Source: Parasutterella muris
GTDB lineage: Bacteria; Pseudomonadota; Gammaproteobacteria; Burkholderiales; Burkholderiaceae_F
Assembly: GCF_943193095.1 (NCBI RefSeq)
Contig: NZ_CALPCV010000003.1
Coordinates: 62,001-126,000 of the forward strand
Direction of reading: 5' to 3'
Length of the DNA stretch: 64,000 nt
Shown here piece after piece: positions 1 to 8,874 of the stretch (the stretch's first letter is position 1; each line of letters starts with the position of its first letter). The position numbers and the translations under genes were made by a program. Under the pieces are notes generated by a model. That model was not told the DNA's origin. It did no database searches and saw only the letters and a program-made list of their open reading frames with translations.

Positions 1-54
1 TTCCTTGGGGAGGACGAAGAGGAGCGCTGGTCTAAAACCAACAAGATCAAGTAA
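1..54 (+). CDS. 3' end of an unidentified protein
   Basis: An open frame runs from the window edge to a TAA at 52-54. The visible C-terminus is acidic then basic (FLGEDEEERWSKTNKIK). This is too short to name a family. A hairpin about 20 bases downstream suggests that a transcript ends here. The assignment as a gene end rests only on the open frame and the terminator-like structure. Confidence 0.4.
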   Translation, partial: FLGEDEEERWSKTNKIK

Positions 55-75
55 TCCGCTGCACAAAACAGACAA

Positions 76-110
76 AAGGCCCGAGGAAAATTTTCCAGGC
101 CTTAAGTTTT
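76..110. terminator. hairpin between convergent genes
   Basis: AAGGCC at 76-81 pairs with GGCCTT at 98-103 around an inner GGAAAATTTTCC, followed by AAGTTTT. It lies between the plus-strand gene end at 54 and the minus-strand SDR stop at 109, so it could serve both directions. Confidence 0.5.
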
Positions 111-1095
111 ATGACGATAAAACGTTTTCCGGGTTTTGCCAGAGATAGAAGAACCTTGTCTTCGATTGGCTGTACCAGCGATCATTATCCAAGTACCACT
201 TGACTGTGGCAGAAAGCCCTTCGCTCAGCGGTGTTTTAGTAAGGTGACCGAGTCTATCCAGACTCGCTTCATTCTTCGGAATTTCAGGAGCAGGCGGTGT
301 ATCCGCGGCGATCTCCTCGATGAGTGCCTGGTAGCGTCCCACCGGCGGAGGAAGGTATTTATTCAGCACTGAACAGATACAGTCGGCCGCTTCGATATTT
401 GTGAAAGAGGGCTGAGTTCCCTCCATCTCGTAATGAACGCCGATCTGACCGCGGTCTTCAACTAAAAGACAGGCCTCCGCGACATCCTTGACGTAGACCA
501 GATCTCCGGCCGGCTCTTCCGGATACATGACCGGAATAGTCTCGCCTTCGATCGCGCGATAGATGATGAGCGGAATCGGGCTGTCGGGCTGCTGAAAAGG
601 CCCGAAAGCAATCGGTACAAAAAGAGATGTGACCGGCAGGCCCTCGGCGACATACTGATCAATAACCGCTTTAATGTCGTCATAGACCTTTTTCAGCTGT
701 TTCTGAGATTTGTGGAACTCAGAAATCACGATCACAATCTTGCTGACCGGAAGAACACGATCGGCAAAGGTTTCCCGCCAGTTTTTAAGTGTCTTTAGAA
801 AGCATTCAAAGGGCTCGAGCGCATTGCTGCTGTCCAGCTTTTTCGGAGTAATGCAGAAAAAGATCGTATTGGGCGCGGCCATGAGCAGCGACTGACGAAT
901 CTCTTCGGAGTTTGTCACATCGCAGCGCGCAAAACTATGATTGCTTTGCTGCATGAGCTCGGCAATATTCAGCAGATTTCCTAATCCGGAAAGGTTGTCA
1001 AAATTAAAAACTTGACAGCCGTTATCTATCAACCGATAGACCAAGTTTGTACCGACAAAACCGGCACCACCAAAAACTGCGGCTCGCATAACCAT
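109..1095 (-). CDS. extended SDR, NAD-dependent epimerase/dehydratase family
   Basis: This 328-residue protein has an N-terminal Rossmann fold with the glycine motif GGAGFVG at residues 9-15 and a candidate catalytic Tyr138-x3-Lys142 pair. Together with the VYVKDVAEA segment typical of extended short-chain dehydrogenases, this places it among nucleotide-sugar or related NAD(P)-dependent epimerases/dehydratases. The substrate cannot be read from sequence. The start is supported by AGGAG seven bases before the ATG; an internal ATG two codons on is too far from it. It is a single gene, convergent with the upstream gene and divergent from the SIMPL gene. Its function in envelope sugar metabolism is only a possibility. 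Confidence 0.75.
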   Translation of the reverse strand: MVMRAAVFGGAGFVGTNLVYRLIDNGCQVFNFDNLSGLGNLLNIAELMQQSNHSFARCDVTNSEEIRQSLLMAAPNTIFFCITPKKLDSSNALEPFECFLKTLKNWRETFADRVLPVSKIVIVISEFHKSQKQLKKVYDDIKAVIDQYVAEGLPVTSLFVPIAFGPFQQPDSPIPLIIYRAIEGETIPVMYPEEPAGDLVYVKDVAEACLLVEDRGQIGVHYEMEGTQPSFTNIEAADCICSVLNKYLPPPVGRYQALIEEIAADTPPAPEIPKNEASLDRLGHLTKTPLSEGLSATVKWYLDNDRWYSQSKTRFFYLWQNPENVLSS

Positions 1096-1475
1096 TCTTT
1101 TTCTCCTGTACAGGCATTCTAGGCGCAGAGGCGATCTAAGAGTATTAGTAATTGTTATTAAGGTAGTTTTCCTAATATCTGAGCTTTCCGCCGCATTTGT
1201 CCTTTTTACGAGTCGTTAACTAAACATTTCTCATGGATGATATCAATAGATTGGACAATTATGACGACGATTGTGCAGGTTTGGCGAAAATTGCCGTGTC
1301 TAATTGTCATTCGTATGTGAGTCTAAACTAGGAAAAGCACATAATTTTGGTATATACGTTATTCAAATTTATTAGCGGTATACCGGAAATAGTTACCGAT
1401 GGACTCATAAGTGATAAGTGATGTGCTAGTTTAACCGGACTTTGATGAAACGATTTGTATAAAGGAGGCTGAACA
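1096..1475. other. divergent intergenic region, 380 bp
   Basis: It separates the SDR gene (minus) and the SIMPL gene (plus). It is AT-rich and must carry both promoters, but I could not fix a convincing -35/-10 pair. No ORF with coding character is visible. A good ribosome-binding site, AAAGGAGG, lies just before 1476. Confidence 0.4.
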
Positions 1476-2222
1476 ATGTTTAAATCTGTTGTTGCCGCGA
1501 CGGTTATGGCTGCTGCGGCCGTCACAAGCTCTGCTGAAGAATTCAATCTGCAGCCTGAGGGCAAAGACGCGCAGATTATGCTCACAGCGACCGCTCAGCT
1601 GAGTTTTAAAAATGATCTGGCTACGATACGCCTTTATGCGCAGGCCGAAGAGCATGATCTGGCGGATGCGCAAAGCAAGGTTAACGCGGCTATGACAAAG
1701 GCTCAGGGGACAATCCGAGAGTTTTCTTCAATGGTACGTATTGAAAACGACGGCTACTACACCCAGGCGGTTTACACCGAACCAAAAAAAGGAGAGGCGC
1801 CCCAAATCGCAGGTTGGAGAGCCAGACAGTCGATTCGCGTGGTGACTGAAGATGTAGACGGAGTAGGTTCTCTCGTGCAGTTAGCGCAGCAGTCCGGCCT
1901 TGCTTTAGACGGTGTCTCGTACTCTATGAGCGACGAAGCAAAATCGTTCGCCCGGGATCATCTCTCAAAGGCGGCCGTGCAGGCCCTGAATCAGCAGACC
2001 GAATCCGTGGCGCTTGCGATGAAGCTTGCGCCTCAGTCACTGAAATTCAAAAAACTTGAATTTACAGACGGAGGATTCCCCGAAGGCGTGATGGCTAGAG
2101 GCGTTTATATGAGCGCGGCAGCGAACGCAAAAGTCGCGGCTCCGGCATTTGAAGCAGGTTCAACCAAGCTTTCCATGTCGGTTGCAGCGACCCTGACCGT
2201 GGACTCCCCATTAACGCCTTAA
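1476..2222 (+). CDS. SIMPL (DUF541) domain periplasmic protein
   Basis: The 248-residue product starts with a clear Sec signal peptide (MFKSVVAATVMAAAAVTSSA, cleavage near residue 21) and is therefore periplasmic or outer-membrane associated. The rest has the pattern of the SIMPL/DUF541 family: TAQLSFKNDLATIRLYAQAEEHDLADAQSKV near the mature N-terminus, then alternating strand and helix segments and an invariant-looking A-K-V-A-A-P near the end. Members of this family (for example BP26 of Brucella) are abundant periplasmic proteins of poorly known function. The start is fixed by AAAGGAGG about seven bases upstream. The psd gene follows but is probably separately translated from a TTG start. 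Confidence 0.8.
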   Translation: MFKSVVAATVMAAAAVTSSAEEFNLQPEGKDAQIMLTATAQLSFKNDLATIRLYAQAEEHDLADAQSKVNAAMTKAQGTIREFSSMVRIENDGYYTQAVYTEPKKGEAPQIAGWRARQSIRVVTEDVDGVGSLVQLAQQSGLALDGVSYSMSDEAKSFARDHLSKAAVQALNQQTESVALAMKLAPQSLKFKKLEFTDGGFPEGVMARGVYMSAAANAKVAAPAFEAGSTKLSMSVAATLTVDSPLTP

Positions 2223-2341
2223 TGCGTTCTCATTAATCGTAAACATTTACAGAAGCTTTTTTTGGCTAAAATAGCCACTTGAGTCGGCACGCTCAGCATG
2301 TTGCGTGAGCAGTGCTGCCTGAACCAGTAAAGGAGAAAGGC

Positions 2342-3103
2342 TTGAAATTAAATTCTTCATATCCCATCTTGGCTAAAGAAGGTTGGGGCATTATCGGTGC
2401 AGCCATATTCATTGCGCTGTTAGTTTGGTGGCTCATCGGAGGCTTTATCTCCTTTATCTTTTGGGTCATCCTGATTTTTGTTATTCAGTTCTTCCGCGAT
2501 CCTCCGCGAGAGATCAGCCAGACGCCGCACAGCGTGCTTGCGGGCGCCGACGGCCGCATCTGCAAGATTCAAAAGGTCGAGAATCCTTACACAGGCAAGG
2601 AAGAAGTCCTGATTTCGACTTTTATGAATGTCTTTAATATTCACTCCAACCGCAGCCCGATCGGCGGAAAGGTTGAAGCGATCTACTACAAGCCCGGCAA
2701 ATTCCTCAACGCCGATCTTGACAAGGCCAGCAGCGAAAACGAACGTAATGCGATTGTGATCCAGTCTGACGAAGGCCCTGTGATCACATGCGTGCAGATC
2801 GCCGGGCTGATCGCACGGCGCATCGTCTGCCATCTGCATATCGGTCAGGAAGTGACAAGAGGCGAACGCTTCGGTTTTATCCGCTTCGGTTCTCGTGTGG
2901 ATATTTATGTTCCGACAGACGCGGAAGTTTTGGTTTTTGTCGGTCAGAAAGTTCGTGCCGCTGATACCGTTCTTGCGCTTTTGAACCCTCAGAAGCCGGA
3001 GTCTTCGGAAGAAGCTCCCGAGTTGAATGCTCCTGCCGCCGCAGAAGCTGAAGTTCAGACTGCTGAACAGATGACACCGACTGCAGAGCCGGAAGTCAAA
3101 TAA
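2342..3103 (+). CDS. psd: phosphatidylserine decarboxylase proenzyme
   Basis: Psd decarboxylates phosphatidylserine to phosphatidylethanolamine in the inner membrane. The sequence begins with a short N-terminal segment, two hydrophobic helices (about residues 18-55) and FRDPPR, followed by the bacterial/archaeal short-form Psd core. The self-cleavage site is the Gly-Ser in RFGSR; the Ser (codon at 2891-2893) would become the pyruvoyl prosthetic group of the alpha chain. A Glu/Pro/Ala-rich tail of roughly 40 residues follows the core and is not part of the usual enzyme. I place the start at TTG 2342, because AAAGGAG lies six to seven bases before it and the homologous N-terminus (NSSYPILAKEGW) begins there. 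A GTG at 2312 is in frame but lacks a ribosome-binding site. The stop is 14 bases before pssA. Confidence 0.9.
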   Translation: MKLNSSYPILAKEGWGIIGAAIFIALLVWWLIGGFISFIFWVILIFVIQFFRDPPREISQTPHSVLAGADGRICKIQKVENPYTGKEEVLISTFMNVFNIHSNRSPIGGKVEAIYYKPGKFLNADLDKASSENERNAIVIQSDEGPVITCVQIAGLIARRIVCHLHIGQEVTRGERFGFIRFGSRVDIYVPTDAEVLVFVGQKVRAADTVLALLNPQKPESSEEAPELNAPAAAEAEVQTAEQMTPTAEPEVK

Positions 3104-3117
3104 CCGGAGACGCTCCA

Positions 3118-3990
3118 ATGGCAATTCAAAATAAAAACAGACCGGCGCTCAGAAGAAACTTCAAACCGCGTCCTCGCGTAACGCCGCAGGCTCTTGTGAA
3201 AGAGAGAATTAACACGGTTCGTAAAAAAGGCATTTATTTACTGCCGAATCTTTTTACGCTCTCAAGTCTTTTCTCCGGTTTCTATGCGGTTGTGATCGCT
3301 ATGGCGGGCGACTTCGAGAAGGCAGCGATCGCGATTTTCGTCTCCATGATTCTGGACGGCTGCGACGGCCGTGTCGCGCGCCTCACACATACTCAGAGTT
3401 CATTTGGCGAGCAGTTTGACTCGCTCGCCGATATGTGCGCGTTCGGTATGGCGCCTGCGATGGTGGTTTATCAGTGGGCGCTTCACGATCTCGGACGACT
3501 CGGCTGGGCCGCGGCGTTTGTGTACTGCGCGGGCGCAGCACTTCGTCTTGCGCGCTTTAACACGAACATCGGCGTAGTGGATAAGAGCTTCTTCCAGGGA
3601 CTGCCTTCTCCGGCGGCCGCTGCGTTGGTCGCAGGTTTTGTCTGGCTCGCTGTGGATCAGAGAATGCCGGTGAACAGTGACTGGCTGCCTTGGCTTGCCA
3701 TGATTATTACGGTTTATGCAGGTCTTACCATGGTCTGCAATGCGCCGTTCTATTCCGGCAAGAGCTTCCATTACGGCAAAAGCGTGCCTTTCTGGGTTCT
3801 GATCGCCGCCGTGATTCTGCTCTTTATCCTGTCGACGGATCCGGCCTTGATGGTCTTTATCCTCTTCTGCCTGTATGCGCTTTCCGGTTTTGTTTATCAG
3901 TTCTATCTCTGGTACACCGGACAGCCCAACCCGGTCATTCCTCAGCGTTCCGATATTGATTTTGACGAACCAGAGGATGAGCAGCACTAA
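3118..3990 (+). CDS. pssA: CDP-diacylglycerol--serine O-phosphatidyltransferase
   Basis: PssA makes phosphatidylserine from CDP-diacylglycerol and serine, the substrate of the upstream Psd, so the two genes form a phosphatidylethanolamine operon. The CDP-alcohol phosphatidyltransferase signature D-G-x2-A-R-x8-G-x3-D-x3-D is complete: D83 G84, A87 R88, G97, D101 and D105. Several hydrophobic segments give a polytopic inner-membrane protein. The N-terminal 35 residues are very basic and the C-terminus is acidic. Length (290 residues) fits the membrane-bound type II enzyme of proteobacteria and bacilli, not the E. coli phospholipase-D type. An intrinsic terminator follows at 4012. Confidence 0.93.
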   Translation: MAIQNKNRPALRRNFKPRPRVTPQALVKERINTVRKKGIYLLPNLFTLSSLFSGFYAVVIAMAGDFEKAAIAIFVSMILDGCDGRVARLTHTQSSFGEQFDSLADMCAFGMAPAMVVYQWALHDLGRLGWAAAFVYCAGAALRLARFNTNIGVVDKSFFQGLPSPAAAALVAGFVWLAVDQRMPVNSDWLPWLAMIITVYAGLTMVCNAPFYSGKSFHYGKSVPFWVLIAAVILLFILSTDPALMVFILFCLYALSGFVYQFYLWYTGQPNPVIPQRSDIDFDEPEDEQH

Positions 3991-4011
3991 GCTGTAGATC
4001 CGCATAATTCC

Positions 4012-4036
4012 GCCCGGCATTGTCCGGGCTTTTTTC
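4012..4036 (+). terminator. intrinsic terminator after pssA
   Basis: GCCCGG (4012-4017) and CCGGGC (4024-4029) form a six-pair stem followed directly by a run of T residues to 4035. Confidence 0.85.
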
Positions 4037-4068
4037 TTGTTCGCTGCGGTAAAACAATGGCAAAAAAC

Positions 4069-4097
4069 TTGGTGCGAAAGTCTTTGACCTCTATACT
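4069..4097 (+). promoter_or_regulatory. sigma70-type promoter of leuA
   Basis: TTGGTG at 4069-4074 and TATACT at 4092-4097 are separated by exactly 17 bp. The inferred transcript has a leader of only about 35 bases, too short for a leucine leader-peptide attenuator, and no leader ORF is seen. Confidence 0.6.
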
Positions 4098-4134
4098 TAA
4101 TAGGTTACGGGCCAAAACCTAAAGAGAAATAAAA

Positions 4135-5694
4135 ATGAACAAAGTACGCGATAAACTCATTATTTTTGATACCACTCTGCGCGACGGAGAACAGAGTCCC
4201 GGAGCCGGCATGAGCGCTTCGGACAAACTGAGAATCGCCAAAAAACTGGAATTTTTGGGTGTGGATGTCATTGAGGCCGGTTTCGCGGCCGCTTCACAGG
4301 GAGATTTCGAAGCGGTCTGCGCGATTGCGAAATCGATTCGCAATTCCACGGTCTGCTCGCTCGCGCGAGCAAAAGTCGAAGACGTCCGCAAAGCGGGCGA
4401 GGCGATTGCCGCAGCTCCGAGAAGACGTATCCATACGTTCATCGCGACTTCTACGCTGCATATGGAGAAGAAACTCCAGATGACGCCTGAGCAGGTTATC
4501 GCGCGTGCGGTTGAAGCGATTCGTGTCGCAAAAGAATATACGGACGATATTGAGTTTTCCTGTGAAGACGCTTCGAGATCAGAGCCGGAATTCCTGTATC
4601 GCATCATTGAAGCTGCGATCCGCGAAGGCGCGACCACGATCAATATTCCGGACACGGTCGGCTATGCGCTTCCGTCTCAGTTCGGACATTTCATTAAAGA
4701 TCTGCGCGAGCATGTTTATAACGCGGATCAGGCCGTCTGGTCGGTGCACTGTCATAATGACCTAGGACTTGCGCTTGCCAATTCGCTCTCCGGCGTCATC
4801 CACGGCGGCGCCCGTCAGGTGGAATGCTCGATTAACGGTTTGGGAGAAAGAGCCGGCAACTGCGCGCTGGAAGAGCTCGTTATGGCGGTCAAGACCCGCA
4901 ACGACTACTTTAACCTTGGCGTGGACATTAATACCCAGCAGTTAGTCCCGGCTTCCAAACTGGTTTCTTCCATTACCGGCTTCCCGATTCAGCCTAATAA
5001 AGCGATTGTGGGCGCCAACGCCTTTGCTCATGCCTCCGGTATCCATCAGGACGGCGTATTAAAGAGCAAAGAAACTTATGAAATCATGACTCCGGAGTCT
5101 GTCGGCTGGAAGAGCAACCGTATGGTGCTGGGAAAACTCTCTGGGCGTTCTGCTTTCCGTCAGCGAGTTCGTGAACTAGCGATTCCGACCAAGAGTGAAA
5201 CAGAGATTGATGAAGCGTTCGCACGCTTTAAAGATCTGGCAGACCGCAAGTCTGAAATTTTTGATGAAGACATTCAGTCGCTCTTTGATACACGCAATGT
5301 AGTGCAGCAGGCGATTCATTTTGTTTCACTGAAACAGTCGAGTGAGACAGGACAGCGTCCTCAGGCGGAGGTTGTTTACATGGACCACGGCGAAGAGCGG
5401 GTCGGAAGAGCAGACGGCAACGGTCCGGTTGATGCGACTTTCAGAGCAATTGAAAGCTGCGCCAAGAGCGGGGCAGAGCTGCTTCTTTTCTCGATCAACG
5501 CGCTGACGAGCGGAGCGGAGTCTCAGGGCGAAGTTACTGTCAGACTGACTTTAGGCGGACGAGTTGTGAACGGCAACGGTTCAGACCCGGATATTCTTGC
5601 CGCGAGTGCTAAAGCTTACCTTGACGCGCTGAATAAGCTCACGAATCAGGCGGAGAGAACCAATCCGCAGTTCGGTCAGGAACCGACTCCTTAA
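4135..5694 (+). CDS. leuA: 2-isopropylmalate synthase
   Basis: LeuA condenses acetyl-CoA with 2-oxoisovalerate, the first committed step of leucine synthesis in the cytoplasm. The HMGL-like TIM barrel opens with FDTTLRDGEQSPGAGM (about residues 11-26), where the R-D-G-E-Q segment contacts substrate and metal. The metal-binding HCHNDLGLA motif is present near residue 205, and GNCALEE follows. The C-terminal third is the LeuA dimerisation/allosteric domain that binds leucine. The length of 519 residues is the usual long form. The gene has its own promoter and is flanked by terminators, so it is monocistronic. The psd-pssA-leuA order is common in Burkholderiales; ilvIHC are not found upstream here. 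Confidence 0.95.
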   Translation: MNKVRDKLIIFDTTLRDGEQSPGAGMSASDKLRIAKKLEFLGVDVIEAGFAAASQGDFEAVCAIAKSIRNSTVCSLARAKVEDVRKAGEAIAAAPRRRIHTFIATSTLHMEKKLQMTPEQVIARAVEAIRVAKEYTDDIEFSCEDASRSEPEFLYRIIEAAIREGATTINIPDTVGYALPSQFGHFIKDLREHVYNADQAVWSVHCHNDLGLALANSLSGVIHGGARQVECSINGLGERAGNCALEELVMAVKTRNDYFNLGVDINTQQLVPASKLVSSITGFPIQPNKAIVGANAFAHASGIHQDGVLKSKETYEIMTPESVGWKSNRMVLGKLSGRSAFRQRVRELAIPTKSETEIDEAFARFKDLADRKSEIFDEDIQSLFDTRNVVQQAIHFVSLKQSSETGQRPQAEVVYMDHGEERVGRADGNGPVDATFRAIESCAKSGAELLLFSINALTSGAESQGEVTVRLTLGGRVVNGNGSDPDILAASAKAYLDALNKLTNQAERTNPQFGQEPTP

Positions 5695-5711
5695 TTTTCT
5701 TTTTGTTTCGG

Positions 5712-5735
5712 ACGGGCGTATTAACGCCCGTTTTC
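5712..5735 (+). terminator. intrinsic terminator after leuA
   Basis: ACGGGCG (5712-5718) and CGCCCGT (5725-5731) form a seven-pair stem with loop TATTAA, followed by TTTT. Confidence 0.85.
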
Positions 5736-6071
5736 ACTTTTAGGTCTGCCGCGGCTGAGTATGGAAAAGTTTCGGATATTGATTAGAGTCTGATTAGTCT
5801 TAATTCAGCCCGTAATGGTTCTATACGGAAGAGGACCTCGAAACCGGCTGAATGCTTTGAATTTAGGATTAAAACAGAGCTTTATTACCTCCTAGATGAA
5901 TTGGCGGCACGCACCAAATGATTGTCTAAAGTAAATAAAGGTAAGATTTTTATTTGTTTTTAACGGGAAGATCGGGATTTTCCTATATAATTCATGTTCG
6001 TTTTTAAACACGTCCCGATGTATTTCCAGCGGGATCGCACGTAACGCCTAAAAGGCAAAGGAAATTTTAAA
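5736..6071. other. leader and promoter region of rpsO
   Basis: There is no coding sequence in this gap. The hexamer TATAAT at 5986-5991 is a good -10, but no consensus -35 sits 16-18 bases upstream. The inferred leader of about 75 bases before rpsO contains CGTCCCGATG and CCAGCGGGAT, which could pair. Autoregulation of S15 through its leader is known in other bacteria, but I cannot show it here. Confidence 0.4.
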
Positions 6072-6341
6072 ATGGCACAGTCTACTGCACAGAAAGCTGA
6101 AATCATTGCGAAGTACGCCCAGTCTCAGGGTGACACCGGTTCCTCTCAGGTTCAGGTTGCTCTCCTGACAGCTCGTATCAACGAACTCACTGAGCACTTC
6201 AAAGCCAACCCGAAAGATCATCACAGCCGTCGCGGCCTTCTGAAGATGGTCTCTCGCCGTCGTAAACTTCTTGATTATCTCAAGAGAACAAACCTCGACG
6301 GTTATAAAGCTCTGATCGAATCTCTCGGTCTGCGCAAGTAA
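6072..6341 (+). CDS. rpsO: 30S ribosomal protein S15
   Basis: The 89-residue product is a full-length S15, which binds 16S rRNA early in 30S assembly. Recognisable family segments are GDTGSSQVQVALLTARINELTEH, the HHSRRGLLKMVSRRRKLLDYL core that contacts rRNA, and the C-terminal LGLRK. The ribosome-binding site is AAAGGAA. The gene lies upstream of pnp as in most proteobacteria, separated by two stable stem-loops that probably serve in termination or RNase III processing. Confidence 0.97.
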   Translation: MAQSTAQKAEIIAKYAQSQGDTGSSQVQVALLTARINELTEHFKANPKDHHSRRGLLKMVSRRRKLLDYLKRTNLDGYKALIESLGLRK

Positions 6342-6364
6342 TTTTGTCGGTAGGATGATTTTGG

Positions 6365-6405
6365 CAGCGGTCTTCGGCGTCATAGCCGTGGACCGCTGTG
6401 TTTGT
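6365..6405 (+). terminator. stem-loop between rpsO and pnp
   Basis: CAGCGGTC (6365-6372) pairs with GACCGCTG (6391-6398), with an inner GGC/GCC pairing, followed by a T-rich tract broken by G. It is either a partial terminator or a processing hairpin. In E. coli the rpsO-pnp gap holds both. Confidence 0.6.
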
Positions 6406-6456
6406 TTGTATTGCTGAATTATTGTTTGCCTCGGGCGCGTTGCTGTATGTACGTAA

Positions 6457-6471
6457 GGCGGCTTAGCCGCC
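6457..6471 (+). promoter_or_regulatory. GC-rich hairpin in the pnp leader
   Basis: GGCGGC and GCCGCC (6457-6462, 6466-6471) form a six-pair stem with a TTA loop about 50 bases before the pnp start. In E. coli an RNase III-cleaved leader hairpin mediates PNPase autoregulation. A similar role here is inference. Confidence 0.4.
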
Positions 6472-6520
6472 GAGTCGTAGATACCGCAATGTGCCGGGGA
6501 GTAAAAAAGGAAAAATCGTC

Positions 6521-8689
6521 ATGACGATGTTTAACAAAGTAGTTAAATCTTTTCAGTACGGCGACCATAAGGTTCGCCTTGAAACCGGTGAAATCGCTCG
6601 TCAGGCCACAGGCGCAGTTCTCTGCGACATGGATGACACCGTGGTGCTTGCAACCGTAGTTGCAAAAAAAGAAATCAAACCTGGACAGGATTTCTTCCCT
6701 CTGACAGTCGATTACATTGAAAAAACCTATGCTGCGGGAAAAATCCCCGGCGGCTTCTTTAAACGTGAAGGCCGTCCGAGCGAAAAAGAAACTTTGACTT
6801 CCCGTCTGATCGACCGTCCGATTCGTCCGCTCTTTCCGGAAGGCTTCTTTAACGAAGTACAGATCATTATTCATGTTCTTTCCGTAAATCCTGAAGTTGA
6901 TCCGGATATTCCTTCCATGATTGCGGCTTCTGCAGCGCTCGCTGTTTCCGGCGTCCCCTTCAACGGACCGATCGCGGCCGCGCGCGTCGGTTATATCAAT
7001 AATGAGTATGTTCTCTGCCCGAATCTTTCTCAGATGAAGGACTCCAAGCTGGACTTGGTTGTCGCGGGTACTGAAAGAGCCGTTCTGATGGTGGAATCCG
7101 AAGCGGATCAGCTCTCTGAAGAAGTCATGCTCGGCGCCGTTATGTTTGGTCACGAGAAGATGCAGGTCGTTATCGACGCGATTGACGAACTGGTGGAAGA
7201 AGGCGGCAAACCGCTGTGGGATTGGCAGCCTGCTCCGAGAGATCCGAAACTCGTCGCCCTCATTACCGAAATCGTCGGCAACCGCATTCATGAAGCGTTT
7301 GAACACAGAAGCAAGCAGGATAGAAACGAATGCCTGCGTGCGGTATATGAAGATGTTAACGCGAAGGTTGATGCGGCTGTTGAGGCCGGCGAGCTTAGCG
7401 AAATCGGAGAAAACGAAGTCAACAACATCCTCTTTGAGATGGAAGCTCAGCACGTCCGCGGTAAGATCCTTAACGGTGAACCTCGTATTGACGGCCGTGA
7501 TACCCGCACTGTACGTCCGATTGAAATTCGTACCGGAGTTCTTCCGCGCGCTCATGGTTCTGCGCTCTTTACCCGCGGTGAAACCCAGGCGCTTGTTGTC
7601 ACTACGCTCGGTACAAAGCAGGACGAACAGGTTGTTGACAGTCTGACCGGCGAACAGCGTGAACGCTTCATGCTTCACTACAACATGCCTCCGTTTGCTA
7701 CCGGTGAAACCGGCCGCGTCGGTTCTCCGAAGCGCCGTGAAATCGGCCACGGACGTCTTGCAAAACGTGCTCTTCTTGCCGTTCTTCCTAAGGAAGAAGA
7801 TTTCCAGTACACCATGCGTGTTGTTAGCGAAATCTGCGAATCCAACGGTTCTTCTTCTATGGCCAGCGTCTGCGGCGGTTGCCTCTCTCTGATGGACGCC
7901 GGTGTTCCGCTGAGCGATTTCGTTGCCGGCGTCGCAATGGGTCTTATTAAGGAAGGCAATAAGTTTGCAGTTCTGACCGATATTCTTGGTGATGAAGACC
8001 ACCTTGGCGATATGGACTTTAAGGTTGCCGGTACGGATCACGGCGTGACCGCTCTGCAGATGGATATCAAGATTGAAGGTATCAACAAGGAAATTATGCA
8101 GGTCGCTTTGGCTCAGGCTAAAGAAGGCCGTATGCATATTCTTTCTAAGATGCATGAAGCGCTCTCCGCTCCGAAGACAGAGCTTTCTCCATACGCTCCT
8201 CGTCTGATCAGCTTCAAGATCAACCCCGAGAAGATTCGTGACGTGATCGGTAAGGGCGGTGCCGTGATCCGCGCGCTGACCGAAGAAACTGGAACAACAA
8301 TCAACATTGAAGACGACGGTTCTGTGACCATTGCTTCTGTTGATCAGGCTGCCGGCCAGGAAGCCCGCCGCAGAATCGAAGAGATTACTGCTGAAGTTGA
8401 AGTTGGTAAGGTTTATGAAGGCACAGTTCAGAAACTTCTCGATTTCGGCGCCATTGTTCAGGTACTGCCAGGAAGAGACGGACTGCTTCATATCAGCCAG
8501 ATCGCCCATGAGCGTGTCAACCAGGTTGGCGATTATCTAAAGGAAGGTCAGGTTGTCCGCGTTAAGGTACTGGAAATGGATGAAAAAGGCCGTATCCGTC
8601 TTTCTATGAAGGCTTTGCTTGAAAAGCCCGTCAAGGAAGAAAAAGCGGAACAGCAGGAAAATGAAAGTCCTGACGTTATCAAAGGCTAA
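6521..8689 (+). CDS. pnp: polyribonucleotide nucleotidyltransferase (PNPase)
   Basis: PNPase is a phosphorolytic 3'-to-5' exoribonuclease of the RNA degradosome. The 722-residue product has two RNase PH-like domains joined by an all-helical domain, then a KH domain with the GxxG loop (DVIGKGGAVIRALTEETG) and a C-terminal S1 domain (VYEGTVQKLLDFGAIVQVLPGRDG...HISQ). The start is chosen at ATG 6521, because AAGGAA lies about eight bases before it. A GTG at 6491 is in frame but unsupported, and a second ATG two codons later is less well spaced. An intrinsic terminator follows at 8707. Confidence 0.96.
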   Translation: MTMFNKVVKSFQYGDHKVRLETGEIARQATGAVLCDMDDTVVLATVVAKKEIKPGQDFFPLTVDYIEKTYAAGKIPGGFFKREGRPSEKETLTSRLIDRPIRPLFPEGFFNEVQIIIHVLSVNPEVDPDIPSMIAASAALAVSGVPFNGPIAAARVGYINNEYVLCPNLSQMKDSKLDLVVAGTERAVLMVESEADQLSEEVMLGAVMFGHEKMQVVIDAIDELVEEGGKPLWDWQPAPRDPKLVALITEIVGNRIHEAFEHRSKQDRNECLRAVYEDVNAKVDAAVEAGELSEIGENEVNNILFEMEAQHVRGKILNGEPRIDGRDTRTVRPIEIRTGVLPRAHGSALFTRGETQALVVTTLGTKQDEQVVDSLTGEQRERFMLHYNMPPFATGETGRVGSPKRREIGHGRLAKRALLAVLPKEEDFQYTMRVVSEICESNGSSSMASVCGGCLSLMDAGVPLSDFVAGVAMGLIKEGNKFAVLTDILGDEDHLGDMDFKVAGTDHGVTALQMDIKIEGINKEIMQVALAQAKEGRMHILSKMHEALSAPKTELSPYAPRLISFKINPEKIRDVIGKGGAVIRALTEETGTTINIEDDGSVTIASVDQAAGQEARRRIEEITAEVEVGKVYEGTVQKLLDFGAIVQVLPGRDGLLHISQIAHERVNQVGDYLKEGQVVRVKVLEMDEKGRIRLSMKALLEKPVKEEKAEQQENESPDVIKG

Positions 8690-8706
8690 TTGATCCTTTA
8701 AAAGAT

Positions 8707-8742
8707 AATCCCGGTGGAACGAACATTTCATCGGGATTTTTA
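8707..8742 (+). terminator. intrinsic terminator after pnp
   Basis: AATCCCGGTG (from 8707) and CATCGGGATT (to 8738) pair with one G-U, followed by TTTT. Confidence 0.75.
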
Positions 8743-8874
8743 TAATTCAACACTTACCAAAAATTAAATCATTTGCGTTATATTTGCAGATATTGCAATC
8801 CTAAAGTAAATCAATCGTGTCGTCCGGTGATAAGTTTACTGAGCTGAGCGGAACGAGCAGATGAAAGAAAAGAT

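Noticed and set aside
2420..3124. A 234-codon minus-strand frame over psd
   Set aside because: Shadow of psd; no independent evidence.
6419..8509. A 696-codon open frame on the minus strand opposite pnp
   Set aside because: It is antisense to a certain PNPase gene, has no ribosome-binding site, and its residue composition is typical of a shadow frame.
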